A stretch of DNA of 64,000 bases, taken from Haloarcula mannanilytica. GTDB taxonomy: Archaea; Halobacteriota; Halobacteria; Halobacteriales; Haloarculaceae. The notes beneath the pieces were generated by a model. The model worked only from the letters and a program-made list of their open reading frames with translations, did no database searches and was not told where the DNA came from. The first letter of the stretch is position 1; each line of letters opens with the position of its first letter. The DNA lies in contig NZ_BIXZ01000001.1 of assembly GCF_005406125.1 (NCBI RefSeq), forward strand, positions 1,337,892 to 1,401,891. Reading direction: 5' to 3'. A program made the translations under genes and the position numbers. This document shows, one piece after another, positions 39,616 through 47,267 of this stretch.

Positions 39616-40887
39616 TCACCGACGCGACTGGGCGGTTTCACTTTCCATACCGGCCCGATGTAGCCGATAGGCCCCACGCTCGTAGCCTTCGTCGTGGTAG
39701 ACGACGGGCTCCTCGACAGCAACAGCGGTCCCGTTTTCGACTGCGGCCGCAGTCACAACGCCGTCGGTGTCCAGCGTATCGATTGGACCGTCTGCGATGT
39801 CGAACAGTCGTAGCGCGTGGTCATCGGCGTCGCGGTCCCGAAAGTTCTGTGCACCGGGAACAGCCAGCAGAGAGCCGTCAGTGCCGAGGCCGCTAGCGAA
39901 GCCGCCGACGGGCGCGTCCCAGCGGCGGTCGCCGTCGGGCGAGACGCCGATAGCGGTGTGTTCGTGCGGATGCCGAGCGTCGGTCTCACGGCCCTCCTCG
40001 GGGTAGGTGTTACCGGTGACAAAGACCGCGCCCTCGGCCGTCGCGTGGACGTGGTTCGGGTACGCGTAAACGGTGTCGCCGTCTATGTCGGTCGGCGTCG
40101 CCAGCGGGACGCACCAGCGCTCCCGCCCGCCGCTGTCGAGCCGGTAGCCGCAGTAGTCGCCGTGGCTGGTGACGACAGCGCCGGTCTCCAGCAGCGTCAC
40201 GTCACCGACGCGGCGTTGGCCGTCGGTGCCGGGGTCCCACATCCAGCGCGGGTCTCCCTCGTCGGCGTCGAGGACGACCAACCCGTGCTGGTGGTCACCG
40301 GGACAGCGGTTGTACGCGACGGCGAGGCGACCGTCCCGGGCGGACAGCGAAATCGGCGAGCCGTCCGTCCGGTAGGTCCAGTCGACGGTCCCATCGGCTC
40401 CGAAAGCATAAATGACACTCTCGAAGTGGCGCTGGTCGGAGCCGTCGTCGGCAGTCCGACGCTCGTACCGCCGGGCGGCGGCGTAGAGCCGGTCGCCATC
40501 GGTTGCGAGGGACGCAACGAACGGCAGCAGGAATCTGGTGTCCTGCTGGGCCTCACCCAGGTCCGTCCTGGTCTCATAGCGCCAGCGCAGGTCCCCGTCG
40601 GCGTCGTGACACCGAATCTCACCGCGGGCGCTACGTTCGCCGACGACGACACCACCGTCGAACGGAACTGCGGCGACGACGCTCGGTTCGCCGTCTGTGT
40701 CGTACTGCCAGCGCGGCCGTGGCGGGCCGGCGTCCGTCGATACGTCGAACGCCCGAAGGTCCCCGTCAGCGGTCCCAACAACTGCCAGCCCGTCGGTCAG
40801 CGTGACCGCCGAGCGCCGTCCCTGATGACGCGAGCGAGCCGAGGTCACGTCCCCGAGGTCCGCGGTCGGCGCGCGCTGGCTACTCAT
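39616..40887 (-). CDS. BamB/PQQ-like beta-propeller protein of the B12 operon
   Basis: 423 residues of repeating beta-propeller blades, each with a pattern like ADGDLRAFDVSTDAG or DADGDLRWRYETRTD, ending in W or Y plus Asp/Gly turns (eight or so repeats). There is no signal peptide, so it is expected in the cytoplasm, unlike typical BamB or quinoprotein dehydrogenases. It overlaps the DUF3209 stop by 8 bp and is the last gene of the cbiT operon. I choose the ATG at 40887 at this overlap; a frame opening at 41133 has no similarity. Role in B12 synthesis unknown; a scaffold or cofactor-binding role is possible. Confidence 0.82.
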   Translation of the reverse strand: MSSQRAPTADLGDVTSARSRHQGRRSAVTLTDGLAVVGTADGDLRAFDVSTDAGPPRPRWQYDTDGEPSVVAAVPFDGGVVVGERSARGEIRCHDADGDLRWRYETRTDLGEAQQDTRFLLPFVASLATDGDRLYAAARRYERRTADDGSDQRHFESVIYAFGADGTVDWTYRTDGSPISLSARDGRLAVAYNRCPGDHQHGLVVLDADEGDPRWMWDPGTDGQRRVGDVTLLETGAVVTSHGDYCGYRLDSGGRERWCVPLATPTDIDGDTVYAYPNHVHATAEGAVFVTGNTYPEEGRETDARHPHEHTAIGVSPDGDRRWDAPVGGFASGLGTDGSLLAVPGAQNFRDRDADDHALRLFDIADGPIDTLDTDGVVTAAAVENGTAVAVEEPVVYHDEGYERGAYRLHRAGMESETAQSRR

Positions 40888-41251
40888 CGACCGGGAACGC
40901 CTCGTGGAGGACATCGTGGGCTTCGCCCAGCCCGTCGAGTACGTCCTCGCCCTGGGTTGTGATGCGCGACACCGCCCGCTCGGCGTCGCGGACCGCCACG
41001 AGTCGGCCACGGAGGTAGTCGTACTCGGGGTCGTCCTCGTCGGTCGCGGCGATCTCCTCTTCGAGGTCGACGAGTGCGGCGTCGAGGTGGCGCTCGATGG
41101 CGGCCAGCGTCTCCGCGCCGGCAAGGGCCTCAATCGGGCCGCTCATGTGGCCCTCCAGCTCCTGTTCGGCGTGCTGGCGGGCGTGGTCGTCTTCGGTACC
41201 GAGAACGTTCATGAGACCCAGTCGAAGGGCCTCGATTTCGTAGCAGCTCAT
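40880..41251 (-). CDS. DUF3209 protein of the B12 operon
   Basis: 123 residues, all helical, opening MSCYEIEALRLGLMNVLG. The sequence matches DUF3209, a family I know mainly from haloarchaeal cobalamin operons. The conserved Cys3 and several acidic/His residues (HARQHAEQELEGHM) could bind metal. It lies between cbiX and the propeller gene, 28 bp from the former and overlapping the latter. No activity is known. Confidence 0.85.
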   Translation of the reverse strand: MSCYEIEALRLGLMNVLGTEDDHARQHAEQELEGHMSGPIEALAGAETLAAIERHLDAALVDLEEEIAATDEDDPEYDYLRGRLVAVRDAERAVSRITTQGEDVLDGLGEAHDVLHEAFPVDE

Positions 41252-41279
41252 GGTATGTGTTGAATAGTGGTGGGTGACC

Positions 41280-42503
41280 TCAAAGGGTCTGGTCGACGAG
41301 TTCGCTCACGATGCGGTCGCGGTCCAGGTGCGAGGAGACGATGTCGGCGGCGTCCTCGTCCTCGACGCCGCCGTACCAGACGCCGTCAGGGTAGACGGCG
41401 ACCATCGGCCCCTCGCCACAGCGACCGAGACACGACGAGCGCGTGATGCGAGCGTCGCACTGGTCGCTGTCACGGGCGGCCTGGCGCAGTCGTTCAAGGA
41501 CCGCGGGCGCACCGTCCTGCGCGCAGGTCTGGTTGGTGCAGACGGCGACGTGCTTCTCGGGGGCGTCGTGGACGTGGGGGTCGTCGTCCACGTCCTCGCG
41601 GTCGGCGTGTTCGGCCTGGTGGGTCAGCGCCCGAAGCATTGCGCGAGCGCCGCCCTGATCCTCCTCGTAGCCGTCGAGTTCGACCTTGTACTTGCAGGTG
41701 TCACAGGACATCTCGACGCTCCCCGTTCGCGCCTCCTGCCAGCGGTCGCCGAGCACGTCGAGCAGGCGGGTGTCGGTCCCGAGCGGTTCGCCGGGCGCGG
41801 CGTCGACGTAGGGGTACTCCTCGTCGAACTCGCGCGCGCCGTCCTTGATGCGGCCGGTCAGCACGCCGTCGCCGAGCATGTACGGGATGACGACGACCGC
41901 GTCGGGGCGGGTCTTGGCGATGTCGTGCAGTGTATCGGAAAGGAGCGGCTCGGTGACGCCGATGAAGGAGGCCTCGACTCGCGAGAACTCCCGTCCCTCG
42001 TACAGCAGCCGGGCGAGTTTGTGCACGTCAGCGTTGGCGTCCGGGTCGCTGGACCCGCGGGCACAGACGACGGCAGCCACCTCGTCCTCCTCGCGGTCGA
42101 CGCCCAGTTCGGCCTCGACAGCGGCCGCGCGGTCGTCAAGCAGATCGAGCAGCGCCGGGTGGACGCCCAGGTGAGCGCCGTTGTTGATGGTCAGTTCGGG
42201 GTGGGCCTCGCGGGCCTGCTCGACGGCCAGTGGCACGTCGTTTTTGACGTGGCTGGCGGCAAACAGCGAGAGGTGGACGACCGACACTTCCGAGACTGCC
42301 CCGGCCAGCCCGGCGATGGCCTCGTCGATGGCCGGCTCCGCGAGTTCGAGGAAAGCGGCGTCGACCGGGATGCCGAGCCGCCCCTCCAGTTCGACCGCGA
42401 GGTCGCGGACCTGCTCGTTGGACTTCTCGCGCCGGGAGCCGTGGCCGACCAGCAACACCGCTTCGTCGTCCAGCGTGTCGGGGGCGGTGATGGCTTCGCT
42501 CAT
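41280..42503 (-). CDS. cbiX: Sirohydrochlorin cobaltochelatase CbiX fused to a [2Fe-2S] thioredoxin-like ferredoxin domain
   Basis: 407 residues. Two CbiX halves come first (about 14-135 and 140-270), with metal-site motifs VGHGSRREKSNEQV and HLSLFAASHVKNDVP in the first half and ARGSSDPDANADVHKLA in the second. Next is a linker with a CDTCKYKVELDGY motif and a His/Asp stretch. A thioredoxin-like [2Fe-2S] domain (about 315-407) ends the protein, with VCTNQTCAQDGAPAVLERL and RSSCLGRCGEGPMVAVYPDG carrying four Cys. Long CbiX with an iron-sulfur C terminus is known from other prokaryotes. It inserts Co2+ into sirohydrochlorin and overlaps the upstream gene by 4 bp. Confidence 0.92.
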   Translation of the reverse strand: MSEAITAPDTLDDEAVLLVGHGSRREKSNEQVRDLAVELEGRLGIPVDAAFLELAEPAIDEAIAGLAGAVSEVSVVHLSLFAASHVKNDVPLAVEQAREAHPELTINNGAHLGVHPALLDLLDDRAAAVEAELGVDREEDEVAAVVCARGSSDPDANADVHKLARLLYEGREFSRVEASFIGVTEPLLSDTLHDIAKTRPDAVVVIPYMLGDGVLTGRIKDGAREFDEEYPYVDAAPGEPLGTDTRLLDVLGDRWQEARTGSVEMSCDTCKYKVELDGYEEDQGGARAMLRALTHQAEHADREDVDDDPHVHDAPEKHVAVCTNQTCAQDGAPAVLERLRQAARDSDQCDARITRSSCLGRCGEGPMVAVYPDGVWYGGVEDEDAADIVSSHLDRDRIVSELVDQTL

Positions 42504-43159
42504 CGGGCTCGTTCGATGCTTTTGCGGAGCTTGCGCCGCCGGCTCGGCGCGAACAGCCCCGTCCCCTCACTGCCCTCGTACAGCCAGTCGCCGAGAGCAG
42601 GTGCCGCGTCGTCCTCGACACCGAACCAGTAGCCCGACGAGGTCTCCGAGAGGTCGTCATAGGGCGCGTCGACCGGACAGCGGTCCAGCAGCGTCTGCAC
42701 CGTCCGGAGCAGGCGTTCATCGCTGTGGACGAAAGAGATACCGACCGCGTTGTCGTCGGACTTGAAACAGACGGTGCCACAGCCTTCGAGCAGGCCCCGG
42801 AGGAGCTGGCGGTCGTAGTCGGCCAGCGCGTCGAAGCGGTAGCCGCCGGAATCACCGTCGAACGGCAGGCCAAGCGCCGCGCTGGCCCGGTCCGCGAGCC
42901 CGCCGACGACCTGCACCGTAAACTCCTCTTCTTTGCGTGTAATCGAAGTGTCGTGGGCGTAGGCCCGCTCGACGATTCGCCGGTCGGCCCGCTCCGCGCC
43001 GGCGATTGACGCGAGCCGCCGGGCTGCCGTCTCGTCGTTGGTCCGGACCGTGACACAGCCGTCCTCGCACTCGCCGTCGCCGGCGACCCGACCCCAGAAA
43101 TACGCTGTCTCCGGGTGGGCCGCGAGCATGTCTTTCGGTGCGCCCGTTTCCACGCTCAT
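42500..43159 (-). CDS. LAGLIDADG-fold protein embedded in the B12 operon
   Basis: 219 residues with two LAGLIDADG-like repeats. Repeat one starts ETAYFWGRVAGDGECEDG (acid Asp28), followed by VRTNDETAARRLASIAG. Repeat two starts YDRQLLRGLLEGCGTV (Cys127 where the second acid is expected), followed by ISFVHSDERLLRTVQTLLD. One helix pair keeps its acid and the other has lost it, so DNA cleavage is doubtful. No intein or intron surrounds it, and it overlaps its neighbours by 4 bp each, so it is a settled operon member. LAGLIDADG folds without nuclease activity are known in regulators (WhiA). A DNA- or RNA-binding role is inference. Confidence 0.72.
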   Translation of the reverse strand: MSVETGAPKDMLAAHPETAYFWGRVAGDGECEDGCVTVRTNDETAARRLASIAGAERADRRIVERAYAHDTSITRKEEEFTVQVVGGLADRASAALGLPFDGDSGGYRFDALADYDRQLLRGLLEGCGTVCFKSDDNAVGISFVHSDERLLRTVQTLLDRCPVDAPYDDLSETSSGYWFGVEDDAAPALGDWLYEGSEGTGLFAPSRRRKLRKSIERAR

Positions 43160-43428
43160 GGCTGTACCTCCTCGGTGTCAGTCACCGGCGCATCGACGGC
43201 TCCCACGTCCTCCTCGACGGTTTCGACCTGAATCGCATCCAGCGGACAGGCCGCGGCGGCCTGCTCGGCGTCGTTCCGGCGGTCGTCGTCGAAGGTGGCC
43301 GCGATTGCCGTCTGGTCGTCCGTCTCGATGGCCGCCAGCCCCTCATCGTCCTCGACGAAGCGGTCGTCCCGGACGAGGCAGGCGAACACGCCGTCGCAGG
43401 CGTCGCGGTCGATGGTGATTCGGTACAT
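43156..43428 (-). CDS. Short single-cluster ferredoxin
   Basis: 90 residues. The first 75 form a 4Fe-4S type ferredoxin fold with one cluster: DACDGVFACLVRDDRF gives two Cys (11 and 17) and AAAACPLDAIQV gives the last, so only three of the usual four Cys are seen (Asp or another ligand, or a 3Fe-4S cluster, is possible). The tail is acidic. It lies inside the cbi operon, overlapping both neighbours, and may supply electrons to CbiX, CbiH or the ring-contraction step. Inference by context. Confidence 0.85.
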   Translation of the reverse strand: MYRITIDRDACDGVFACLVRDDRFVEDDEGLAAIETDDQTAIAATFDDDRRNDAEQAAAACPLDAIQVETVEEDVGAVDAPVTDTEEVQP

Positions 43429-44495
43429 TAGTAGTCGTACTTGGTCTCGTAGCCCCGCGGGGTCACCATCCGGTCGTCCCAGACGTAGGTGTCCTCGTTG
43501 CCTACGAGCAGCGTCGTGGTCATGTCCACGAGGTCAGTTTCGCCCAGTTCGGGGAGTTCCCCGAGTTCGACGATTTCGACCTGTTCGTCCTCGCGGCCGG
43601 CAGCGTGGACGACGCCCACCGGCGTCTCCGGGTCGCGGTGTTCCAGCAGAATCTCACAGCACTTCTCGTAGTTGTCCCGGCGCTTGCGGCTCCATGGGTT
43701 GTAGATGGTGATAGTGAATCCCTCCTTGGCGGCGGCGTGGAGCCGCGACTCGATGGTCGGCATATCGGTGAGGTGGTCCGACAGCGAGATGGAGACGGTG
43801 TCGTTGACCAGCGGCGCGCCGACCCGGGCCGCACAGGACTGGGCCGCCGGGACGCCGGGCACCACGTCGAAATCGAGCATCGTCGCCGTCGCGCCCTTCG
43901 ATTCGATTATCTCCAGCGCGAGGCCGGCCAGCGCGTACACGTTCGGGTCGCCGCTGCCGATGATAGCCACGTCGTTGCCCGCCAGCGCGCGGTCGATTGC
44001 CTCCTCCGTTCGGGAGACCTCGCCGCACATCGGCGTGTTGTAGATGTCCTCGGCCTGTTCAGTTACTTCGTCGGGCAGGAGTTCGACGTAGGTTGTGTAG
44101 CCGACGATGTGCTCGGCGTCGAGCAGTGCGGAGCGGGCGCGGGCGGTCATGCCCTCCGGCTGGCCGGGGCCGAGCCCGACGGCGATGAGCTGGCCCGGTT
44201 CGGCGTCGAAGTCGTCGACGGTCGCACCGACTTCCTCCTCTTCCTCCGAGTCGCTGGAGGCGGACGCGCCACAGGAGCTACCGCTCGACGACGAATCGGA
44301 GGAGGACGACGCCCCGCACTTGGAAGTCGTGTCGTCGCCCGCGTCCGGCGTCGTTTCCGCCGACGAACTCGCCGAACTCGCACCGCATTTGGAGGTCGCT
44401 GCATCGCTCGCAGTCTCCGAGGGGCTTTCCGCCTCGCTCGCCCCGCACTTCGATTCCGTCTCGGTACTTGCGTCAGTAGTGTTGTCAGTGCTCAT
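43428..44495 (-). CDS. cbiH: Cobalt-precorrin-3 C17-methyltransferase CbiH with Cys-repeat N terminus
   Basis: 355 residues. The methylase domain spans about 100-355: LIAVGLGPGQPEGMTARARS, VGYTTYVELLP, SGDPNVYALAGLALEII, FDVVPGVPAAQSCAARVGAP, TIYNPWSRKRRDNYEKCCEI. CbiH methylates C17 and contracts the ring. The first 90 residues are unusual: a Ser/Thr/Glu-rich low-complexity tail with four short repeats of the type KCGAS (Cys17, 37, 60, 75) before an acidic run. This tail is not part of the methylase fold and could bind a metal or cluster. The stop overlaps the ferredoxin start. Confidence 0.92.
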   Translation of the reverse strand: MSTDNTTDASTETESKCGASEAESPSETASDAATSKCGASSASSSAETTPDAGDDTTSKCGASSSSDSSSSGSSCGASASSDSEEEEEVGATVDDFDAEPGQLIAVGLGPGQPEGMTARARSALLDAEHIVGYTTYVELLPDEVTEQAEDIYNTPMCGEVSRTEEAIDRALAGNDVAIIGSGDPNVYALAGLALEIIESKGATATMLDFDVVPGVPAAQSCAARVGAPLVNDTVSISLSDHLTDMPTIESRLHAAAKEGFTITIYNPWSRKRRDNYEKCCEILLEHRDPETPVGVVHAAGREDEQVEIVELGELPELGETDLVDMTTTLLVGNEDTYVWDDRMVTPRGYETKYDY

Positions 44496-44497
44496 TG

Positions 44498-45421
44498 TTA
44501 GAAATCGTCAACGTCACGCCCGCCGCGCGGGGTGACGAGGAACTCCTGGTAGTCGTTTTGCCAGACTTCGGTCTCGTGGGTGCCGACGACGATGGACGAG
44601 CCCATGCCGCCGACTTTGTCGTCGTGGTCGGTCAGTTCACCGAGGGTGGTGATGGTTTCCGTCTCGTCGTCGAGGTTGCGCCCGGCCTCGCCGCGGCCGG
44701 AATCGTTGACGATAGCGGCGGGCACGTCGTCCGCTCGTTCCTCGCGGAGCACGTCGACCGCCCGCTCGTAGTCGCGCCAGCAGTTGTAGAGGACGACGAC
44801 GAAGCCCGAGATGGCCGCGGCGCGAAGTTTCTCCTCGATTTCCTCCCAGCCGCGCCACTTGTCCGACAGCGAAATCGTACAGAAATCGTTCGACAGCGGC
44901 GCGCCGAGATTCGCCGCGCCGGATAGCGCAGCGGTCACGCCGGGGACGATTTCGATGGGAACGTCGTCGGCGTCGTCGGCGTCGGCCATCGTAAACAGCA
45001 GGTCAGATTTCCCGTAGACGTTCGGGTCGCCGCCGGAGACGTGGGCGATGTCCTCGCCGGCCCGGACGCGCTCGAAGGCCTCGCGTGCGAGTTCGACCTG
45101 CTTGCCCATCGACGACCGGATGAGGGTCTGCTGGCTGCCGTCGGGCCGTTCCAGCACCGCCCCCTCCTCGTCGGCGATTTCGCCGTCGTCGGTTTCTCCG
45201 TCGAGTTCGGCGGACTGGGGCGGCAGCGTCCCGTCTTTCCTGAGGAACTCCTGATAGAGGTTCGAGGCGATGATGCAGTCGGCGGTCTGAATGACATCTT
45301 TCGCCCGCTGGGTCATGTCGTGGGGCAGCCCCGGCCCGATACCGACTACGTACAGCGTGCCGTAGTCGTCCGGCTGGGTCGCCGCCGTCGCCGACGCGGC
45401 CACGTCCTCGGTCCCGCTCAT
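44498..45421 (-). CDS. Second CbiH/CobJ-like C17-methyltransferase
   Basis: 307 residues, a second tetrapyrrole methylase next to cbiH: TLYVVGIGPGLPHDMTQRAK, ADCIIASNLYQEFLRKDGTL, then an acidic insert (about 80-100), HVSGGDPNVYGKSDLLFTMA, IEIVPGVTAALSGAANLGAP and VVLYNCWRDYERAVDVLREE. It is clearly a CbiH paralogue, but its substrate site (NLYQEFL in place of TTYVELL) differs. Haloarchaea commonly carry two such copies; which one contracts the ring is unclear. I start at the ATG at 45421, overlapping cbiG by 4 bp. Confidence 0.85.
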   Translation of the reverse strand: MSGTEDVAASATAATQPDDYGTLYVVGIGPGLPHDMTQRAKDVIQTADCIIASNLYQEFLRKDGTLPPQSAELDGETDDGEIADEEGAVLERPDGSQQTLIRSSMGKQVELAREAFERVRAGEDIAHVSGGDPNVYGKSDLLFTMADADDADDVPIEIVPGVTAALSGAANLGAPLSNDFCTISLSDKWRGWEEIEEKLRAAAISGFVVVLYNCWRDYERAVDVLREERADDVPAAIVNDSGRGEAGRNLDDETETITTLGELTDHDDKVGGMGSSIVVGTHETEVWQNDYQEFLVTPRGGRDVDDF

Positions 45422-46389
45422 TTGCCGATCGCCACCGTCACGGCCTCGTCGTATCGGGTCTTCTCGGCCAGCAGGTCGTGCTCGCTGCCGGCAGCGATGG
45501 CTGACGCCTCGGCGATGCCCGGCCAGCCGATGAGTTCCTTCGACCGCGAGGGGGTCGGCCCCTCGAACTCCTCTAAGGTCTCTTTCTCGAAGGCGACGAC
45601 GCCGAGCCCCCACTGCTGGGCGGCTTCGAGCAGTCCCTCCTCGTCGGCTTTCCGGGTGCCCGTCGCGATGAACTCCACGTCGTCGCGGCCGAGGTCGGCC
45701 TCGTCAAGCGCTTGCTGCCACGCTTCGTGGAACTGTTCGACATCCGCGCCCGCGACACTGCCACAGCCCAGTACGACACCGTCGTCTTTGTTGCGTTTGA
45801 GGACGGTCACGTCGTCGTCGACCAGCACGGCCTTCGGCCCGTCGAGGCGCTCGATGGGGCCGAGTTCGTCGTCGAGCACGGCGAGGTTCGTCGCGACCGT
45901 CGAGTCGCCGTTGACGACGTGGGCGTCAAGCGCCTTGGCCTGCTTCTCGACGCCCTGCTTGTCCGCGGCCTCCGAGGCGGTGGTCATCGCCGGCACCGCG
46001 CCCATCGACGCGAGGTCGTCAGCGACCTGGTTCGCGCCGTGGTGGCCGCCGGTGATTGGGATGGCCCACGTGAGTTCCTCGTCGACGACACAGATGGCGG
46101 GGTCGTCCCACTTGTCGTCGAGCAAGTGGGCGGTCTTTCGCATCGCAATACCGCTGGCCATCAGGCCGATGAAGCAGTCGTATTCGCCCCAGTACTCCTC
46201 GAACACGTCGCCGTGGTATTCGAGGATATCGATGGACTCGTAGCGGTCGCCGATGCCGTCGACGATTTCTTCGGCGGTGTCCATCTTCCGCTCGAAGGCG
46301 ACGATAGCGATGTTCTCGGCCACCTCGCCGTCGGAGTCGGGCGCTTTGCAACTGTTCGAACTGGATTCGTTGTCTGTGTCAGTGCTCAT
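45418..46389 (-). CDS. cbiG: Cobalt-precorrin-5A hydrolase CbiG
   Basis: 323 residues. CbiG opens the delta-lactone of cobalt-precorrin-5A and releases acetaldehyde. Seen: the N-terminal part YDCFIGLMASGIAMRKTAHL, the middle TWAIPITGGHHGANQVADDL, GAVPAMTTASEAADKQGVE, and the C-terminal cobalamin-type domain VLGCGSVAGADVEQFHEAW with GVVAFEKETLEEFEG. The first 20 residues are a Ser/Asp-rich tail with one Cys (SSSNSCKAPDSDG), echoing the longer Cys tail on CbiH. Confidence 0.94.
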   Translation of the reverse strand: MSTDTDNESSSNSCKAPDSDGEVAENIAIVAFERKMDTAEEIVDGIGDRYESIDILEYHGDVFEEYWGEYDCFIGLMASGIAMRKTAHLLDDKWDDPAICVVDEELTWAIPITGGHHGANQVADDLASMGAVPAMTTASEAADKQGVEKQAKALDAHVVNGDSTVATNLAVLDDELGPIERLDGPKAVLVDDDVTVLKRNKDDGVVLGCGSVAGADVEQFHEAWQQALDEADLGRDDVEFIATGTRKADEEGLLEAAQQWGLGVVAFEKETLEEFEGPTPSRSKELIGWPGIAEASAIAAGSEHDLLAEKTRYDEAVTVAIGK

Positions 46390-47267
46390 CAGTCGTCAGC
46401 CTCCTGAGAGTCCGCGTCGCTCCCGCGGTTGGCCCAGTCACCGTAGAGGAAGGAGCGCTCGTAGTCCTCGCCGCCGACGGCGTCCCCGATGACGACCATC
46501 GCGGACGCGCGGTAGCCGGCGTCCGCCAACTTCTCGCCGATGGTCGCAATCGTCCCCTCGATAACGTCCTCGTCTGGCCAGGACGCGTGGTAGATGGCCG
46601 CCACGGGCGTTTCAGGGTCGTGCCCGTCTTCGAGCAGGCGATCCATTGTCTCGCTCACGGCGTGGGTCCCGAGATAGATGCAGGTCGTCACGTCACCCAT
46701 GCCGACGAACTCCGAGATGTGGTCCTCGTCTTCGTCGAGGGTCTTGCCCTGCGGGCGGGTGAAGGCGACGTGGTTGGCGACCTCATTCAGCGTCAGTTGG
46801 GTTCGCATCGTCGCACTGGCGGCGAACGCGGAGGTGACGCCGGGGACGATGTAGGTCGGCACGCCCTCGTGTTCCAGGGCATCCATCTGCTCCAACGCGG
46901 CCCCGTAGATGGCGGGGTCGCCGCTGTGAAGTCGGACAACAGTGTCACCGGCCTCGTAGGCGTCCCGCATCAGCGGAATCAGCTCCTCTAGGTCCTTGCC
47001 GATGGAGGACACCGTCTCGGCGTCCTCGCAGTATTCCGCCAGCAGTTCGCTGTTGACGAGCGAGCCGGCGTGGACCACGAGGTCGGCGTCGGCCAGCAGT
47101 TCGCGGCCGGCGACGGTCAGCAGTCGGGGATTGCCCGGACCGGCCCCGACGAAGGGGATGCCCTCCTGCTCGTCGCCAGCGCTGTACTCGTAAACACGGT
47201 CGTCTCGGTTCCCGGCAACGGAGTCGATGGCGGTCTGTGGGTCCGTCTCGCCGGTTTCCTCAGTCAT
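46389..47267 (-). CDS. cbiF: Cobalt-precorrin-4 C11-methyltransferase CbiF
   Basis: 292 residues. Seen: IPFVGAGPGNPRLLTVAGRE, DLVVHAGSLVNSELL, VRLHSGDPAIYGAALEQMDA, YIVPGVTSAFAASATMRTQL and ISEFVGMGDVTTCIYLGTHA. These match CbiF/CobM, which methylates C11 of cobalt-precorrin-4. The first 40 residues are an acidic extension. Stop shares a base with the cbiG start; start overlaps cbiL by 8 bp. Confidence 0.95.
   Translation of the reverse strand: MTEETGETDPQTAIDSVAGNRDDRVYEYSAGDEQEGIPFVGAGPGNPRLLTVAGRELLADADLVVHAGSLVNSELLAEYCEDAETVSSIGKDLEELIPLMRDAYEAGDTVVRLHSGDPAIYGAALEQMDALEHEGVPTYIVPGVTSAFAASATMRTQLTLNEVANHVAFTRPQGKTLDEDEDHISEFVGMGDVTTCIYLGTHAVSETMDRLLEDGHDPETPVAAIYHASWPDEDVIEGTIATIGEKLADAGYRASAMVVIGDAVGGEDYERSFLYGDWANRGSDADSQEADD

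Noticed and set aside
42500..43159. Active homing endonuclease
   Set aside because: No intron, intein or insertion boundary, one catalytic acid replaced by Cys, and the gene is translationally coupled to both neighbours.
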